DNA of 11,730 nucleotides from Minisyncoccota bacterium (GTDB lineage Bacteria; Verrucomicrobiota; Lentisphaeria; Oligosphaerales; MVZH01). A program made the translations under genes and the position numbers. Shown in pieces: positions 1-7,403 of this stretch. The stretch spans positions 1 to 11,730 of the forward strand of contig JAIPIM010000105.1 in NCBI GenBank assembly GCA_021734725.1, read 5' to 3'. Every line of letters starts with the position of its first letter. Positions within the stretch are counted from its first letter, which is position 1. The notes under the pieces are model-generated. The model saw only the letters and a program-made list of their open reading frames with translations. It searched no databases and had not been told where the DNA came from.

Positions 1-1666
1 CACTGCGCTGCTGATGTTCCATGACTGGACTGGTGATATTCCGATCTTTTGGAAGCGTGTAGGTATCCACGGTCAGGGGCTCTGGAAAGCTTTGAAATCC
101 AAATTCACTGCAGAACCGGTGGAATGTGGTTCGATACCATTCGAACGGCTGTCGACCATGCCATACACTCCAGAGATGGGCGTCCCCCCAATTGGGGTTG
201 GAACTGTCTTCCCGGTTCCCCACTGGAGAATGCTCGCTCGACGGAATATAGGGCCGGTCCGGATCTTCGTCCCTTAAGACACTCGGAATAAGCATGTCAA
301 ACAAACGGCTGTAATCGACCCATTTCATCTTGCCGTCACTACCGTCGTCGTTCATTACATGCATTTGTTCCAGTTCATTATTCCCGCACCAGATGGCCAG
401 CGACGGGTGATGACGGAGGCGACGGACATTCTGCACGAACTCTTCACGGCAGTTGTCCATGAACGTATCGTCTTCTGCCGGGTAGCACGCGCAAGCAAAC
501 ATGAAGTCCTGCCACACGCAGAGGCCGAGTTCGTCGCACATATTGTAGAACGCGTCCTCTTCATAAATGCCCCCGCCCCAAACGCGCAGCATATTCATAT
601 TTGCATGGCGCGCGCTTTCAAGCAGGTATCGGTAGCGCTCGTCGGTCATCCGAGCCTGGAACACATCTCCCGGTATCCAGTTCGCGCCTTTAGCATAAAA
701 AGGGACCCCATTAGCGGCAAAGTAAAAAGACTGCCCCCACTGGTCCAGCTTTTGCACCAGTTCCAGCGTGCGCAGGCCGACCCGTTTCTCGGCACGATCC
801 AGATCACGTCCCGTCGCATCCTGAAGTTCGACCCAGACCGTATAAAGATGCTGGTCACCCATGCCATTGGGCCACCACAGATGGGGATCCGGAATGTGCA
901 GGGACACCCAGCCCCTGCCGTTAGTCAACTCGAGTCCGGACTGCTTAGCCACGGTTTCCCCTTCGTAACATACTGAAACATGGGCCTGCAAGGGGACACT
1001 CCGATCTACTTGGTCCACGGTCAGAGCAACATCAAGTTCAACGTCACCTGACGGTGCATGATACTGATGGATCTGCACGTCGGTCAACCGAACGATATCC
1101 ATGGCCAACACGCGGATAGGACGCCATATTCCGCAGGTCACGCACATGGGGCCCCAGTCCCAGCCAAAATTGCACTGTTCCTTGCGAACCTGATTACCGC
1201 CGTCCAGCCTGTGGGCTGCCCCGCCACACCATTTATACCGATCGCCGGATTGTTGTTCACGCCCGTAGCTAAGTGCGGAGTCGAATCTCACGGCGATGGT
1301 GTTTTCGCCCTCTCGGAGTGCATCCCTGATATCGTATTCCCAAAGGCGGAACATGTTGTTGGCCGAGCCGACTGTCTGGCCGTTGATTTCAATTGTGGCA
1401 AGCGTGTCCAAGCCTTCGCACTGCAGCAGAATACAGGTTCGCCGCAGCAGAGCGGAATCGACCATGAACGTACGCTCGTAGATCCACGTCTTTTCACCTA
1501 CCCACATGAGATCCGTCTCATTGTCACGGTAGAAAGGGTCCTCGATTCGCCCTTCTCGCATGAGGTCCATATGCACGCATCCGGGGACGCTTGCCCGACA
1601 TGGAGCGGACTCGTCGTCCTCTTGCCGGACGTTCCATTCGTTACCCGTAAGATCAATCGTCCACAT
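1..1666 (-). CDS. GH2 beta-mannosidase-like glycoside hydrolase (3' end cut off)
   Basis: The first 555 codons are visible, all open, and the gene continues past the left edge. Family members are usually about 800-850 residues, so roughly a third is missing. Expected activity is hydrolysis of terminal beta-mannosyl residues. An N-terminal sugar-binding-type domain contains the signature FGWDWGP (167-173). The catalytic barrel shows GANWIPGD (327-334), RVWGGGIYE (361-369), CDELGLCVWQDFMF (377-390) and IWCGNNE, whose E431 fits the acid/base. The later CSEFGFQS (519-526) supplies E521, which fits the nucleophile. Both catalytic glutamates are therefore present. No signal peptide is visible and cysteines are common, which suggests a cytosolic enzyme. 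The ATG at 1666-1664 follows a GAGGAAAGG ribosome site and lies 221 bases after the ferritin-like gene. Other GH2 activities cannot be excluded, but the motifs favour beta-mannosidase. Confidence 0.93.
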   Translation of the reverse strand, partial: MWTIDLTGNEWNVRQEDDESAPCRASVPGCVHMDLMREGRIEDPFYRDNETDLMWVGEKTWIYERTFMVDSALLRRTCILLQCEGLDTLATIEINGQTVGSANNMFRLWEYDIRDALREGENTIAVRFDSALSYGREQQSGDRYKWCGGAAHRLDGGNQVRKEQCNFGWDWGPMCVTCGIWRPIRVLAMDIVRLTDVQIHQYHAPSGDVELDVALTVDQVDRSVPLQAHVSVCYEGETVAKQSGLELTNGRGWVSLHIPDPHLWWPNGMGDQHLYTVWVELQDATGRDLDRAEKRVGLRTLELVQKLDQWGQSFYFAANGVPFYAKGANWIPGDVFQARMTDERYRYLLESARHANMNMLRVWGGGIYEEDAFYNMCDELGLCVWQDFMFACACYPAEDDTFMDNCREEFVQNVRRLRHHPSLAIWCGNNELEQMHVMNDDGSDGKMKWVDYSRLFDMLIPSVLRDEDPDRPYIPSSEHSPVGNREDSSNPNWGDAHLWSVWHGRQPFEWYRTTFHRFCSEFGFQSFPEPLTVDTYTLPKDRNITSPVMEHQQRS

Positions 1667-1695
1667 AGCTTTGCCTTTCCTCACAGCACACAATA

Positions 1696-1719
1696 CCCCA
1701 TGACTTCAGCGAAATGGGG
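1696..1719. promoter_or_regulatory. Inverted repeat in leader of the GH2 gene
   Basis: The arms CCCCAT and ATGGGG are perfect 6-base complements around a 12-base loop. They lie 30-53 bases upstream of the GH2 start codon. In the transcript this would form a short hairpin; as DNA it could be an operator half-site pair. There is no T-run, so it is not an intrinsic terminator. Function is inferred only. Confidence 0.35.
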
Positions 1720-1722
1720 GTT

Positions 1723-1735
1723 CGACATTATGTCG
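1723..1735. promoter_or_regulatory. 13-base palindrome CGACATTATGTCG, possible operator
   Basis: CGACAT and ATGTCG are perfect arms around one central base, about 57 bases upstream of the GH2 start. On the minus strand the site contains CATAAT, a plausible -10 hexamer, but no good -35 element sits in front of it. A short palindrome over a possible promoter before a sugar-hydrolase gene fits a repressor site. No regulator gene is in view. Confidence 0.4.
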
Positions 1736-1887
1736 CGAAATCCGGATTAGCCGCATCACGGCTGACTTAGGCAGACATTTCAGGGTTCAGGTGTCGAGTA
1801 CTTCAATCTCCGCCAAGGCGTTTCATAGTCTTTCTTTTACGCACCAGAACTCTCGCGTTGGTTGACGTATCGTGTGTAACGCGGCTT

Positions 1888-2406
1888 TCACGGCATGTCG
1901 GGATAATAGTCTGTGCCGCGATACTTGTCCAGGATATGAGTAAACTCGGCATCCTCAATCCATTGTTCCGGCTTCGACACAAAATCCGCCATGTTATCAA
2001 CCAGTACGTAATGCATTTTTTCCTGGTTCGCCAATTGCCGAAAGATTCGTTCGGCCTTCTCATCTTCAGCCTTGTCCGCCTGTTCGTTATAGAACTGGAT
2101 GCTTTCATCTTCAATTTGTCTGGCTTTCTCGTAGGCCTCGGTCTGGGCATCGTCAGACACTGTTGCCATGCTCTTGCTTGCACGAGCCTGCCGCAGAGCT
2201 TTCAGGGCTTCATCCACGATATTGCTTGTCGGCACCTCAGGCGTCGTACTCTGCATCTCCCTGACCACGTTATAATGCCTCACCTCGGCGTCAGCGAGCA
2301 TCGTAAATATGTGTTCAAGGCCTTCACTCTGGCTGGTTTGAGCCAATGACCGATAATGAGCCTCGGCATCCTGTTCTTTCTGCATGGCGAATTCAAAGAT
2401 GTTCAT
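1888..2406 (-). CDS. Ferritin-like diiron protein, rubrerythrin family without rubredoxin domain
   Basis: A 172-residue protein made of two repeated helical pairs, the ferritin-like four-helix bundle. The expected diiron ligands are all in place: E11 seven residues before Y18, the pair E41-x-x-H44, E99 seven residues before Y106, and the pair E129-x-x-H132. There is no CxxC rubredoxin domain at either end, so it is not a classical rubrerythrin. The tail with PEQWIEDAEF (146-155) resembles that seen in ferritin-like family members. Likely roles are ferrous iron oxidation or storage, or peroxide removal, in the cytoplasm. It follows feoB by 209 bases on the same strand, which supports a link to imported iron. 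The ATG at 2406-2404 has a strong AGGAG site with 9-base spacing. The exact reaction cannot be told from sequence. Confidence 0.9.
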   Translation of the reverse strand: MNIFEFAMQKEQDAEAHYRSLAQTSQSEGLEHIFTMLADAEVRHYNVVREMQSTTPEVPTSNIVDEALKALRQARASKSMATVSDDAQTEAYEKARQIEDESIQFYNEQADKAEDEKAERIFRQLANQEKMHYVLVDNMADFVSKPEQWIEDAEFTHILDKYRGTDYYPDMP

Positions 2407-2576
2407 GGTTCTCTTCTCCTTTTTTGTTGCGCGGTCTCGACTCTTGCGAAATAGTCTTCACTGGAGTCGTTCGTGGTTTGTGGTTCTTTGCTCAAAAACG
2501 ACGTGAACTCGGACCCCATTCCTGTTGTGCGCCTGTGCGGCCCGGAGGACCGCATTACCTGGCCGGCGCACCGCAT
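2403..2576 (-). CDS. Possible small protein, 57 residues, between feoB and ferritin-like gene
   Basis: An ATG at 2576-2574 is preceded by GGAGG with 10-base spacing and opens a 57-codon frame. Its TGA overlaps the ATG of the ferritin-like gene as ATGA, the coupling arrangement also used by feoA-feoB here. The product would begin MRCAGQVMRSSG and be rich in Arg, Ser and Thr, with no membrane segment and a basic end QKRRREP. I recognise no family. A second frame of 52 residues starts at 2617 in a TGATG overlap with the feoB stop and ends at 2459; both cannot easily be real. The long gap, the good ribosome site and the overlap argue for a gene; the low-complexity composition argues against. Confidence 0.22.
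   Translation of the reverse strand: MRCAGQVMRSSGPHRRTTGMGSEFTSFLSKEPQTTNDSSEDYFARVETAQQKRRREP
2542..2576. repeat. Imperfect 21-base tandem repeat (two copies)
   Basis: On the minus strand ATGCGGTGCGCCGG (2576-2563) recurs as ATGCGGTCCTCCGG (2555-2542), 12 of 14 bases identical, with a 21-base period. The period is a multiple of three and falls in the frame of the possible small protein. The second copy also lies inside a hairpin-forming stretch, 2537-2553, with 7-base arms (one mismatch) and a 3-base loop. Confidence 0.45.
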
Positions 2577-2615
2577 AATCAGCGCCCCTCCATGACGAAT
2601 TGTTTTTCCCAGCCA

Positions 2616-4364
2616 TCAGCCCGTAATCACGCCAAAAAGCACTCGCGCGAGGCCGCCGAACACGACGGACGTAACCAGCATGACGCTTATACTCTTTAAC
2701 GTATCGCGCCATCCGAGTTCCGTAAAGAGTACCGCGAATGTTGCGATACAGGGGAACGTCAATGACAGCAGTACCGTGGCGGTCATGATCTGGGCCAGCG
2801 ACAAATCCAGGGGGACCAGCAATCCCGCGGCTATGTCCTTTCGCAGAAAGCCCATGACGATGGGAAGAATTGCCTCGCGCGGCAACCCCCATATCGTCGT
2901 TACCACCGGCGCGGTAAGAGCCGCGATGCGGTCAAAAATCTTAAAATAGTCCAGGATATTGATTACGGCAATACCCGCGAGGATCAGTGGAATGGCTTCC
3001 GAAAGAAACCCGCGCGAACGAAAATACAGCTTGTGTAATGTAACCCGCACGCTGGGCATACGATACGGCGGAATCTCCAAAATGAGTTCTGGAAGAAATC
3101 CACGAACAATCAGGCGCATGAACACACCCAAAACAATAACGACCATCATCAGGAAAAGGTAGACCATCGCAACGAACCCCAATCCGTAGGCCCCCACCAG
3201 TTTCATGATCATTGCCTGCAAGGAAACACACGGGATTCCAATGGAGATCAACGTGCACGCAATGAATCGCTGTCGACGCGTTTCTAGAGAGCGCGTGGCC
3301 AGAATCCCGGGAACATTGCAGCCGAATCCAAGAAGGATCGGGATAACGCTGAAACCGTGCAACCCGATTTTATGCATCACGGCATCCAGCAAAACTCCCA
3401 GACGCGGCAGGTACCCCACATCCTCCATCAGCGACAGCGCCAGATAGAACGACATAATATAAGGTAAAACCATGGCGAAAGGGACATACAAGCCGGTGGT
3501 CAGCATACCCATCGACTGAAGATAATCGATGTTGCCGTTTACTAATTTACCGATAAGAATATGGTGGACAAGCGGCCAACCATCCAGCCAGCCGGAGATC
3601 TGAGAAACAAGGGGCCGATACCCTCTCTCAAACAGGGGGTCCATCGCATATGCAATAATGCTTTCGCCGAGGAAACGAATACCGAAGAAAGCAGACAACA
3701 GTACGATACCGGCAAAAACCAAACCGCTTCCCGGGTGGATGGAAACGTCCTGCAGCCACTCCAGAAACGTATGGTGCCGGTGTTCCAGGTTCTGAACGGA
3801 GTCAATGATTTCCCCGATGTCCGCCCACTTCTGCGACCGAGTATGCTCGTGGCGCCGCGGGAACTGGCCGTGCGCATCCAGGCGTTCCGAGAATGCAGAT
3901 ATATCTTCCGCAAGCTGGTGGATCCCTTTGCCGCTGATCCCGACGGTAGGCACGACGGGCACACGCAGATAGGAGGCCAACGCTTCCACATCAATATGGA
4001 TCCCTTTATGCTGGGCATCGTCCCACATATTCAGACATACCAACAGAGGGCACCCGCGTTCCAGCAATTGCATGGTAAGCAACAGATTGCGCTCAAGATT
4101 CGTGGCGTCAATAACATTCACCACGATGTCGCCGGAGTCCACCAGATCCACGGCGACCTTCTCTGCTTCGTTTGTGTACTCAAGGGAATATGCGCCGGGC
4201 GTGTCGACGACTTCAAATTCTTCGCCGTGAATACGTGTGAGGCCCGCAGTATAACTGACCGTTGTCCCGGGATAATTCGAGGTAGTCGCATGGACACCGG
4301 TCAATCGAGTAAAGACCGCTGACTTGCCAACGTTCGGGTTGCCGATGAGGATCAGACGCTTCAT
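2616..4364 (-). CDS. feoB: FeoB ferrous iron transporter with N-terminal GTPase domain
   Basis: Inner-membrane protein that imports Fe(II). The N-terminal G domain has all expected motifs: GNPNVGKS (8-15), the switch threonines T34/T35, DTPG (54-57), NMWD (112-115) and GISGKG (142-147). A short helical linker leads to the membrane domain from about residue 212, with several clear hydrophobic segments, the gate motif GFGCNVP (346-352) and a second gate motif TFPCIAT (536-542). At 582 residues it is clearly shorter than the roughly 770-residue E. coli protein. The canonical SCGAR stretch after the first gate is replaced by IPCVSLQAM (377-385). The ATG overlaps the feoA stop as ATGA, so the two are translationally coupled. 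No Fur-like site was seen just upstream of feoA. Confidence 0.96.
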   Translation of the reverse strand: MKRLILIGNPNVGKSAVFTRLTGVHATTSNYPGTTVSYTAGLTRIHGEEFEVVDTPGAYSLEYTNEAEKVAVDLVDSGDIVVNVIDATNLERNLLLTMQLLERGCPLLVCLNMWDDAQHKGIHIDVEALASYLRVPVVPTVGISGKGIHQLAEDISAFSERLDAHGQFPRRHEHTRSQKWADIGEIIDSVQNLEHRHHTFLEWLQDVSIHPGSGLVFAGIVLLSAFFGIRFLGESIIAYAMDPLFERGYRPLVSQISGWLDGWPLVHHILIGKLVNGNIDYLQSMGMLTTGLYVPFAMVLPYIMSFYLALSLMEDVGYLPRLGVLLDAVMHKIGLHGFSVIPILLGFGCNVPGILATRSLETRRQRFIACTLISIGIPCVSLQAMIMKLVGAYGLGFVAMVYLFLMMVVIVLGVFMRLIVRGFLPELILEIPPYRMPSVRVTLHKLYFRSRGFLSEAIPLILAGIAVINILDYFKIFDRIAALTAPVVTTIWGLPREAILPIVMGFLRKDIAAGLLVPLDLSLAQIMTATVLLSLTFPCIATFAVLFTELGWRDTLKSISVMLVTSVVFGGLARVLFGVITG

Positions 4365-4603
4365 GAGGAGATTTCCACGTAAATGCGTTTCGCCATACCA
4401 TGCCCAATTGCCAGCTGGGTATGCTGCAGGCGAACCGTCACCGGCCCGCCGAACGGATGGCTGTGCACCTTGGTCAGCGTCTTACCTTCGACCAGTCCGA
4501 GGTTCTTGAGCCGCAGATGAAAGCCCGCACCGCCGGCAACACGCAGCACTTTTACGGGGACCCCCGCGGGGCAGGACAAAAGAGTTTGTTCTTCAGTATC
4601 CAT
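4361..4603 (-). CDS. feoA: FeoA, SH3-like cytosolic partner of FeoB
   Basis: An 80-residue protein of the usual FeoA size. It shows the family pattern LRLKNLGLVEGKTL (30-43), a central GGPVTVRL (52-59) and a closing stretch AKRIYVEI (71-78). FeoA is a small beta-barrel protein thought to bind FeoB at the membrane and support ferrous iron uptake. The stop overlaps the feoB start by four bases. It begins only 24 bases after the metW stop, with just a weak GGAT-like ribosome site, so its translation may lean on read-through from metXW. No separate promoter or iron-responsive operator is evident in that short gap. Confidence 0.92.
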   Translation of the reverse strand: MDTEEQTLLSCPAGVPVKVLRVAGGAGFHLRLKNLGLVEGKTLTKVHSHPFGGPVTVRLQHTQLAIGHGMAKRIYVEISS

Positions 4604-4627
4604 AAAAACGGCATCCGAAAGGTTAGG

Positions 4628-5266
4628 CTAATCTCCGCGCGTTATGACGAACATCCCGTAAGCCGCGAACCAGTTGGGCAAGCGCTGACTGTGTTTGACA
4701 TGACCACCTTCCAGGGCTGAAAAATAATGGCGGTCCAAAATTGTAACCCGGAAACGCCGGCAGAAAAGGAAAAAGTCCTGAATCGTCAGATGATGAATGT
4801 TGGGCGTATCATACCATTCGTAGGGGATCGACTCGCCCACCGGCATTCGCCCACCGGTCAGCAACCGCCAGCGAATACGCCAATAGGCGAAATTGGCGAA
4901 ACTGATAATCCCGCGCTTTCCAACACGCAACATTTCATCCACCACGTACGGCGGCTTGTGCGTCACCGGCAAGGTCTGATTAAGTATCACATAATCAAAC
5001 GAACCGTCATCGAAGTCACGCAGCCCTTCGTCAAGATCGCCCTGGAACACAGACAATCCGCTTTCAACGCACTCAATGATTTTATCGCCATCGAGTTCGA
5101 CCCCATAGCCCACAATGTTTTTATCGGCTTCTAAAAGAGTCAGCAACTGTCCCGCCCCGCAACCGAGGTCCAGAACCCGGCTGCCCGGCGACACAATATC
5201 CAGTATCAACCGGTAGTCGTTTCGCCGGCGTGCGGCGGTCAATTCAATGTCACGTTTCTTGTTCAC
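4628..5266 (-). CDS. metW: MetW, methyltransferase-fold partner of MetX
   Basis: A 212-residue protein with a class I SAM-methyltransferase fold. The SAM-binding motif is VLDLGCGAG (31-39), followed by acidic GVELDG (55-60) and the MetW-type signature YEWYDTPNIHHLTIQDF (149-165). In several bacteria MetW is needed for activity of the paired MetX acyltransferase rather than acting as a known methyltransferase. I chose the GTG at 5266-5264 because it overlaps the metX stop as GTGA and gives the normal family length and start (NKKRDIELTAARR). The frame stays open further upstream, but that part lies inside metX and looks unlike MetW. The strict overlap supports stoichiometric production with MetX. 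Confidence 0.93.
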   Translation of the reverse strand: MNKKRDIELTAARRRNDYRLILDIVSPGSRVLDLGCGAGQLLTLLEADKNIVGYGVELDGDKIIECVESGLSVFQGDLDEGLRDFDDGSFDYVILNQTLPVTHKPPYVVDEMLRVGKRGIISFANFAYWRIRWRLLTGGRMPVGESIPYEWYDTPNIHHLTIQDFFLFCRRFRVTILDRHYFSALEGGHVKHSQRLPNWFAAYGMFVITRGD

Positions 5267-6441
5267 TGAACAGCCTTCTCTTCGTACAGGAATCCCAGGA
5301 ACGCCGAAATGAGTTTGGTCAGTTCCTCGAACTCCAGTAGAAATGCGTCGTGCCCATAGTCCGATCGGATCTCCACGTAAGTCACATCCGATCCGTTTGT
5401 GCGCAAGGCATTGGCGATCTGCTTGTTCTGGGCCGCTGGAAACAGCCAATCGCTTGTAAACGCTATCATAAGAAACTTGGCGGTCGCGCGCTTCAGACTT
5501 TCGGTCAGCGAATGATACCCGTCAACCAAGTCGAAGTAATCCATTGCTTTCGTAAGATACAGGTACGTGTTTGCATCGAACCGCTTAATGAACTTTTCTC
5601 CTTGATAGTGCAGGTAACTCTCAACCTGGAACTCCTGCTGGAAATCGTACGCGTACTTGTCGCGATATCGCAGATCCCGTCCGAATTTCTCGTGCATCGA
5701 CTTGTCACTCAGATAGGTGATATGCCCGATCATGCGCGCCAACGCCAACCCAACATCCGGCGGCTCAGCACCATAATAGTCACCATTGTTCCAATGTGGA
5801 TCGGCAAAGATTGCCTGCCGTCCCACTTCGTTGAAGGCAATTCCCTGAGCGGACAGACGATAGGTTGTGGCAATCGGAATAGCCGACACCACGGAATCCG
5901 GAAAGCTGACGGTCCAGTCCAATGCCTGCATACCCCCCATGGAACCGCCTGTAACAGAGAGAAGGCGATCAATGCCAAGATGCTCAACAAGCCGTTTTTG
6001 CGCCACCACCATGTCATGAATCGTGACCATGGGAAAGCCCAGGGCATGGGGTTTATCCATGCGTGGGCTGTTCGTCGAGGGGCCCGTCGATCCTTTGCAG
6101 CCGCCCAGAACATTGCTGCAGATGACAAAATACTTCTCAGTATCGAACGCTTTGCCCGGGCCGATCATACGGTCCCACCACCCCGGCTTCGGATCTTCCG
6201 GTGAATGAACGCCGGCAGCATGCGCATCGCCCGACAAAGCATGGCAGATCAGAATGGCGTTGTCGCGCGCTTCGGACAGGGTGCCATAAGTTTCGTACGC
6301 AAGGGTAACCGGAGCGAATTCGGTGCCGCACTCAAGGTGCAGAGGATCGTCTGCCGTAAACAATTCGACCTGCCGAGTCTCAACGACCCCGACGGAGTCG
6401 TCAGCAGCATGATTTTCATGGTTCGATTTAATCACTGTCAT
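5263..6441 (-). CDS. metX: MetX, homoserine O-acyltransferase
   Basis: Alpha/beta-hydrolase enzyme that acylates L-homoserine from an acyl-CoA, the first committed step toward methionine. Visible motifs are ICHALSGDAHAAG (65-77), the conserved NVLGGCKGSTGPS (110-122), the nucleophile elbow GGSMGG with S167, D331 in SDWLFP and H364 in YGHDAFLLE. The full catalytic triad is therefore present, and 392 residues is normal for the family. I chose the ATG at 6441-6439, which has GGAAGAA about 8 bases upstream; the frame extends to a TTG at 6510, but that extra part has no family likeness. metW follows with a 4-base overlap. Whether acetyl-CoA or succinyl-CoA is used cannot be decided here. No SAM riboswitch is apparent in the 71-base gap upstream. 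Confidence 0.96.
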   Translation of the reverse strand: MTVIKSNHENHAADDSVGVVETRQVELFTADDPLHLECGTEFAPVTLAYETYGTLSEARDNAILICHALSGDAHAAGVHSPEDPKPGWWDRMIGPGKAFDTEKYFVICSNVLGGCKGSTGPSTNSPRMDKPHALGFPMVTIHDMVVAQKRLVEHLGIDRLLSVTGGSMGGMQALDWTVSFPDSVVSAIPIATTYRLSAQGIAFNEVGRQAIFADPHWNNGDYYGAEPPDVGLALARMIGHITYLSDKSMHEKFGRDLRYRDKYAYDFQQEFQVESYLHYQGEKFIKRFDANTYLYLTKAMDYFDLVDGYHSLTESLKRATAKFLMIAFTSDWLFPAAQNKQIANALRTNGSDVTYVEIRSDYGHDAFLLEFEELTKLISAFLGFLYEEKAVQ

Positions 6442-6512
6442 GTGAATGTTCTTCCGGAGCGCGACCGCGAGCGATCGGATCAGCTCAAATGCTGGTGGAT
6501 CAATGCGCAAAC

Positions 6513-7250
6513 CTATAAGGTAACTTTGCCGGTCGCCATTGCAACGCCGGGGAACAGGCCTGACGTCCGCACCCAGTCACGACACCATAGCAAGCCGTCA
6601 AGAAGTGCCTGCCCATTCCGGTTCAGGATGGCCGTTAAAAGCACGATACCATGCCCCCACTGACTGGTGGCAATGACGAGTGCACAGAAAAGCAATGCCA
6701 CGTTACAGAAAAATACAAAGGCCAGAGAAAACAACACACCGTACGCTGCAAAATCGGACTGCGGACGGCTCAATGCATGCACCGTCAGGCGTACATGAAA
6801 CGCGTACGTAATGCCGAGAACTGCCATGGCTGTTTTAGTCAACCAAATCGGTGTGGGTGTCATAAAAAAACTTACAACGCCATAAGCACCGATAGAACCA
6901 ACCGCATACACGGGTACGACGTAAGGCGCCAGCGTGATCCAGATATTGGGCCTCTCTATGGCGACGCTGCCTGAAGTAGCGCCAATGCGAAACCGACCGG
7001 TCCGCCGTCTGAACAGTTTGGCCGCCAGCCAGTGCGTCAGCTCGTGGCCGAAGACGTAGAGAATCAGGAACCGTGACACTAAACTGAAAAACAATAAACC
7101 GCCGCCAAATCCACAGACCAGGGGGAGAATCACCCGGTCGCGATCCAGACGCACCGGCAAACGGGCAAGCGCCTCCGCCAGCCCCACTGACAAAAACAGC
7201 AGGACAGCAGTCAGGAAAAGCTTCAACAGCCTTAATAGAATCGTCCGCAC
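6513..7250 (-). CDS. Multi-pass membrane protein with HELTH zincin motif, M50-like
   Basis: A 245-residue, very hydrophobic protein with about five membrane segments (near residues 4-26, 38-66, 105-130, 138-152 and 170-194). The sequence GHELTHW places a zinc-binding HExxH (H69, E70, H73) at the end of the second segment, as in site-2-type intramembrane metallopeptidases. The usual NPDG-like third-ligand motif is not seen; a later PQSDFAAYG supplies D166 as a possible third ligand before the last membrane segment. Peptidase activity is therefore likely by family resemblance but unproven, and I recognise no named gene. The GTG at 7250-7248 was chosen because GGAGG lies 8 bases upstream; an upstream TTG at 7283 has no such site. 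It lies between the GH13 gene and metX with no evident functional tie to either. Confidence 0.72.
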   Translation of the reverse strand: MRTILLRLLKLFLTAVLLFLSVGLAEALARLPVRLDRDRVILPLVCGFGGGLLFFSLVSRFLILYVFGHELTHWLAAKLFRRRTGRFRIGATSGSVAIERPNIWITLAPYVVPVYAVGSIGAYGVVSFFMTPTPIWLTKTAMAVLGITYAFHVRLTVHALSRPQSDFAAYGVLFSLAFVFFCNVALLFCALVIATSQWGHGIVLLTAILNRNGQALLDGLLWCRDWVRTSGLFPGVAMATGKVTL

Positions 7251-7403
7251 TCTCCACACCTCCAGCAGCTGACTGACAATCAAGCGAACCGTTCCCTCGA
7301 CTCGCGTCGCGGCTTAACGCCCAACAACAATACCATAGCCCGTTTATTCCCTTGTTCGGGAGAAACCCTATCCCCCGATATCCCGTATCCGCCAAGGCCC
7401 GTG

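Noticed and set aside
359..1750. Two plus-strand open frames (359-976 and 1058-1750)
   Set aside because: Mostly antisense to the GH2 gene, where both catalytic glutamates and family motifs are read on the minus strand.
1854..1883. Inverted repeat CGCGTT/AACGCG after the ferritin-like gene as a terminator
   Set aside because: The stem is only 6 bases with an 18-base loop, and no T-run follows on the minus strand.
3561..4322. Plus-strand open frame (253 codons)
   Set aside because: Antisense to the feoB GTPase domain, which is plainly coding.
4604..4627. Fur-box-like operator before feoA
   Set aside because: The 24-base gap contains no sequence resembling a GATAAT-type repeat.
5350..6204. 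Plus-strand open frame (284 codons)
   Set aside because: Antisense to metX, which has its full catalytic triad; a codon-bias shadow.
7330..7370. Short hairpin after the GH13 gene as a terminator
   Set aside because: Only about four paired bases and no T-run.
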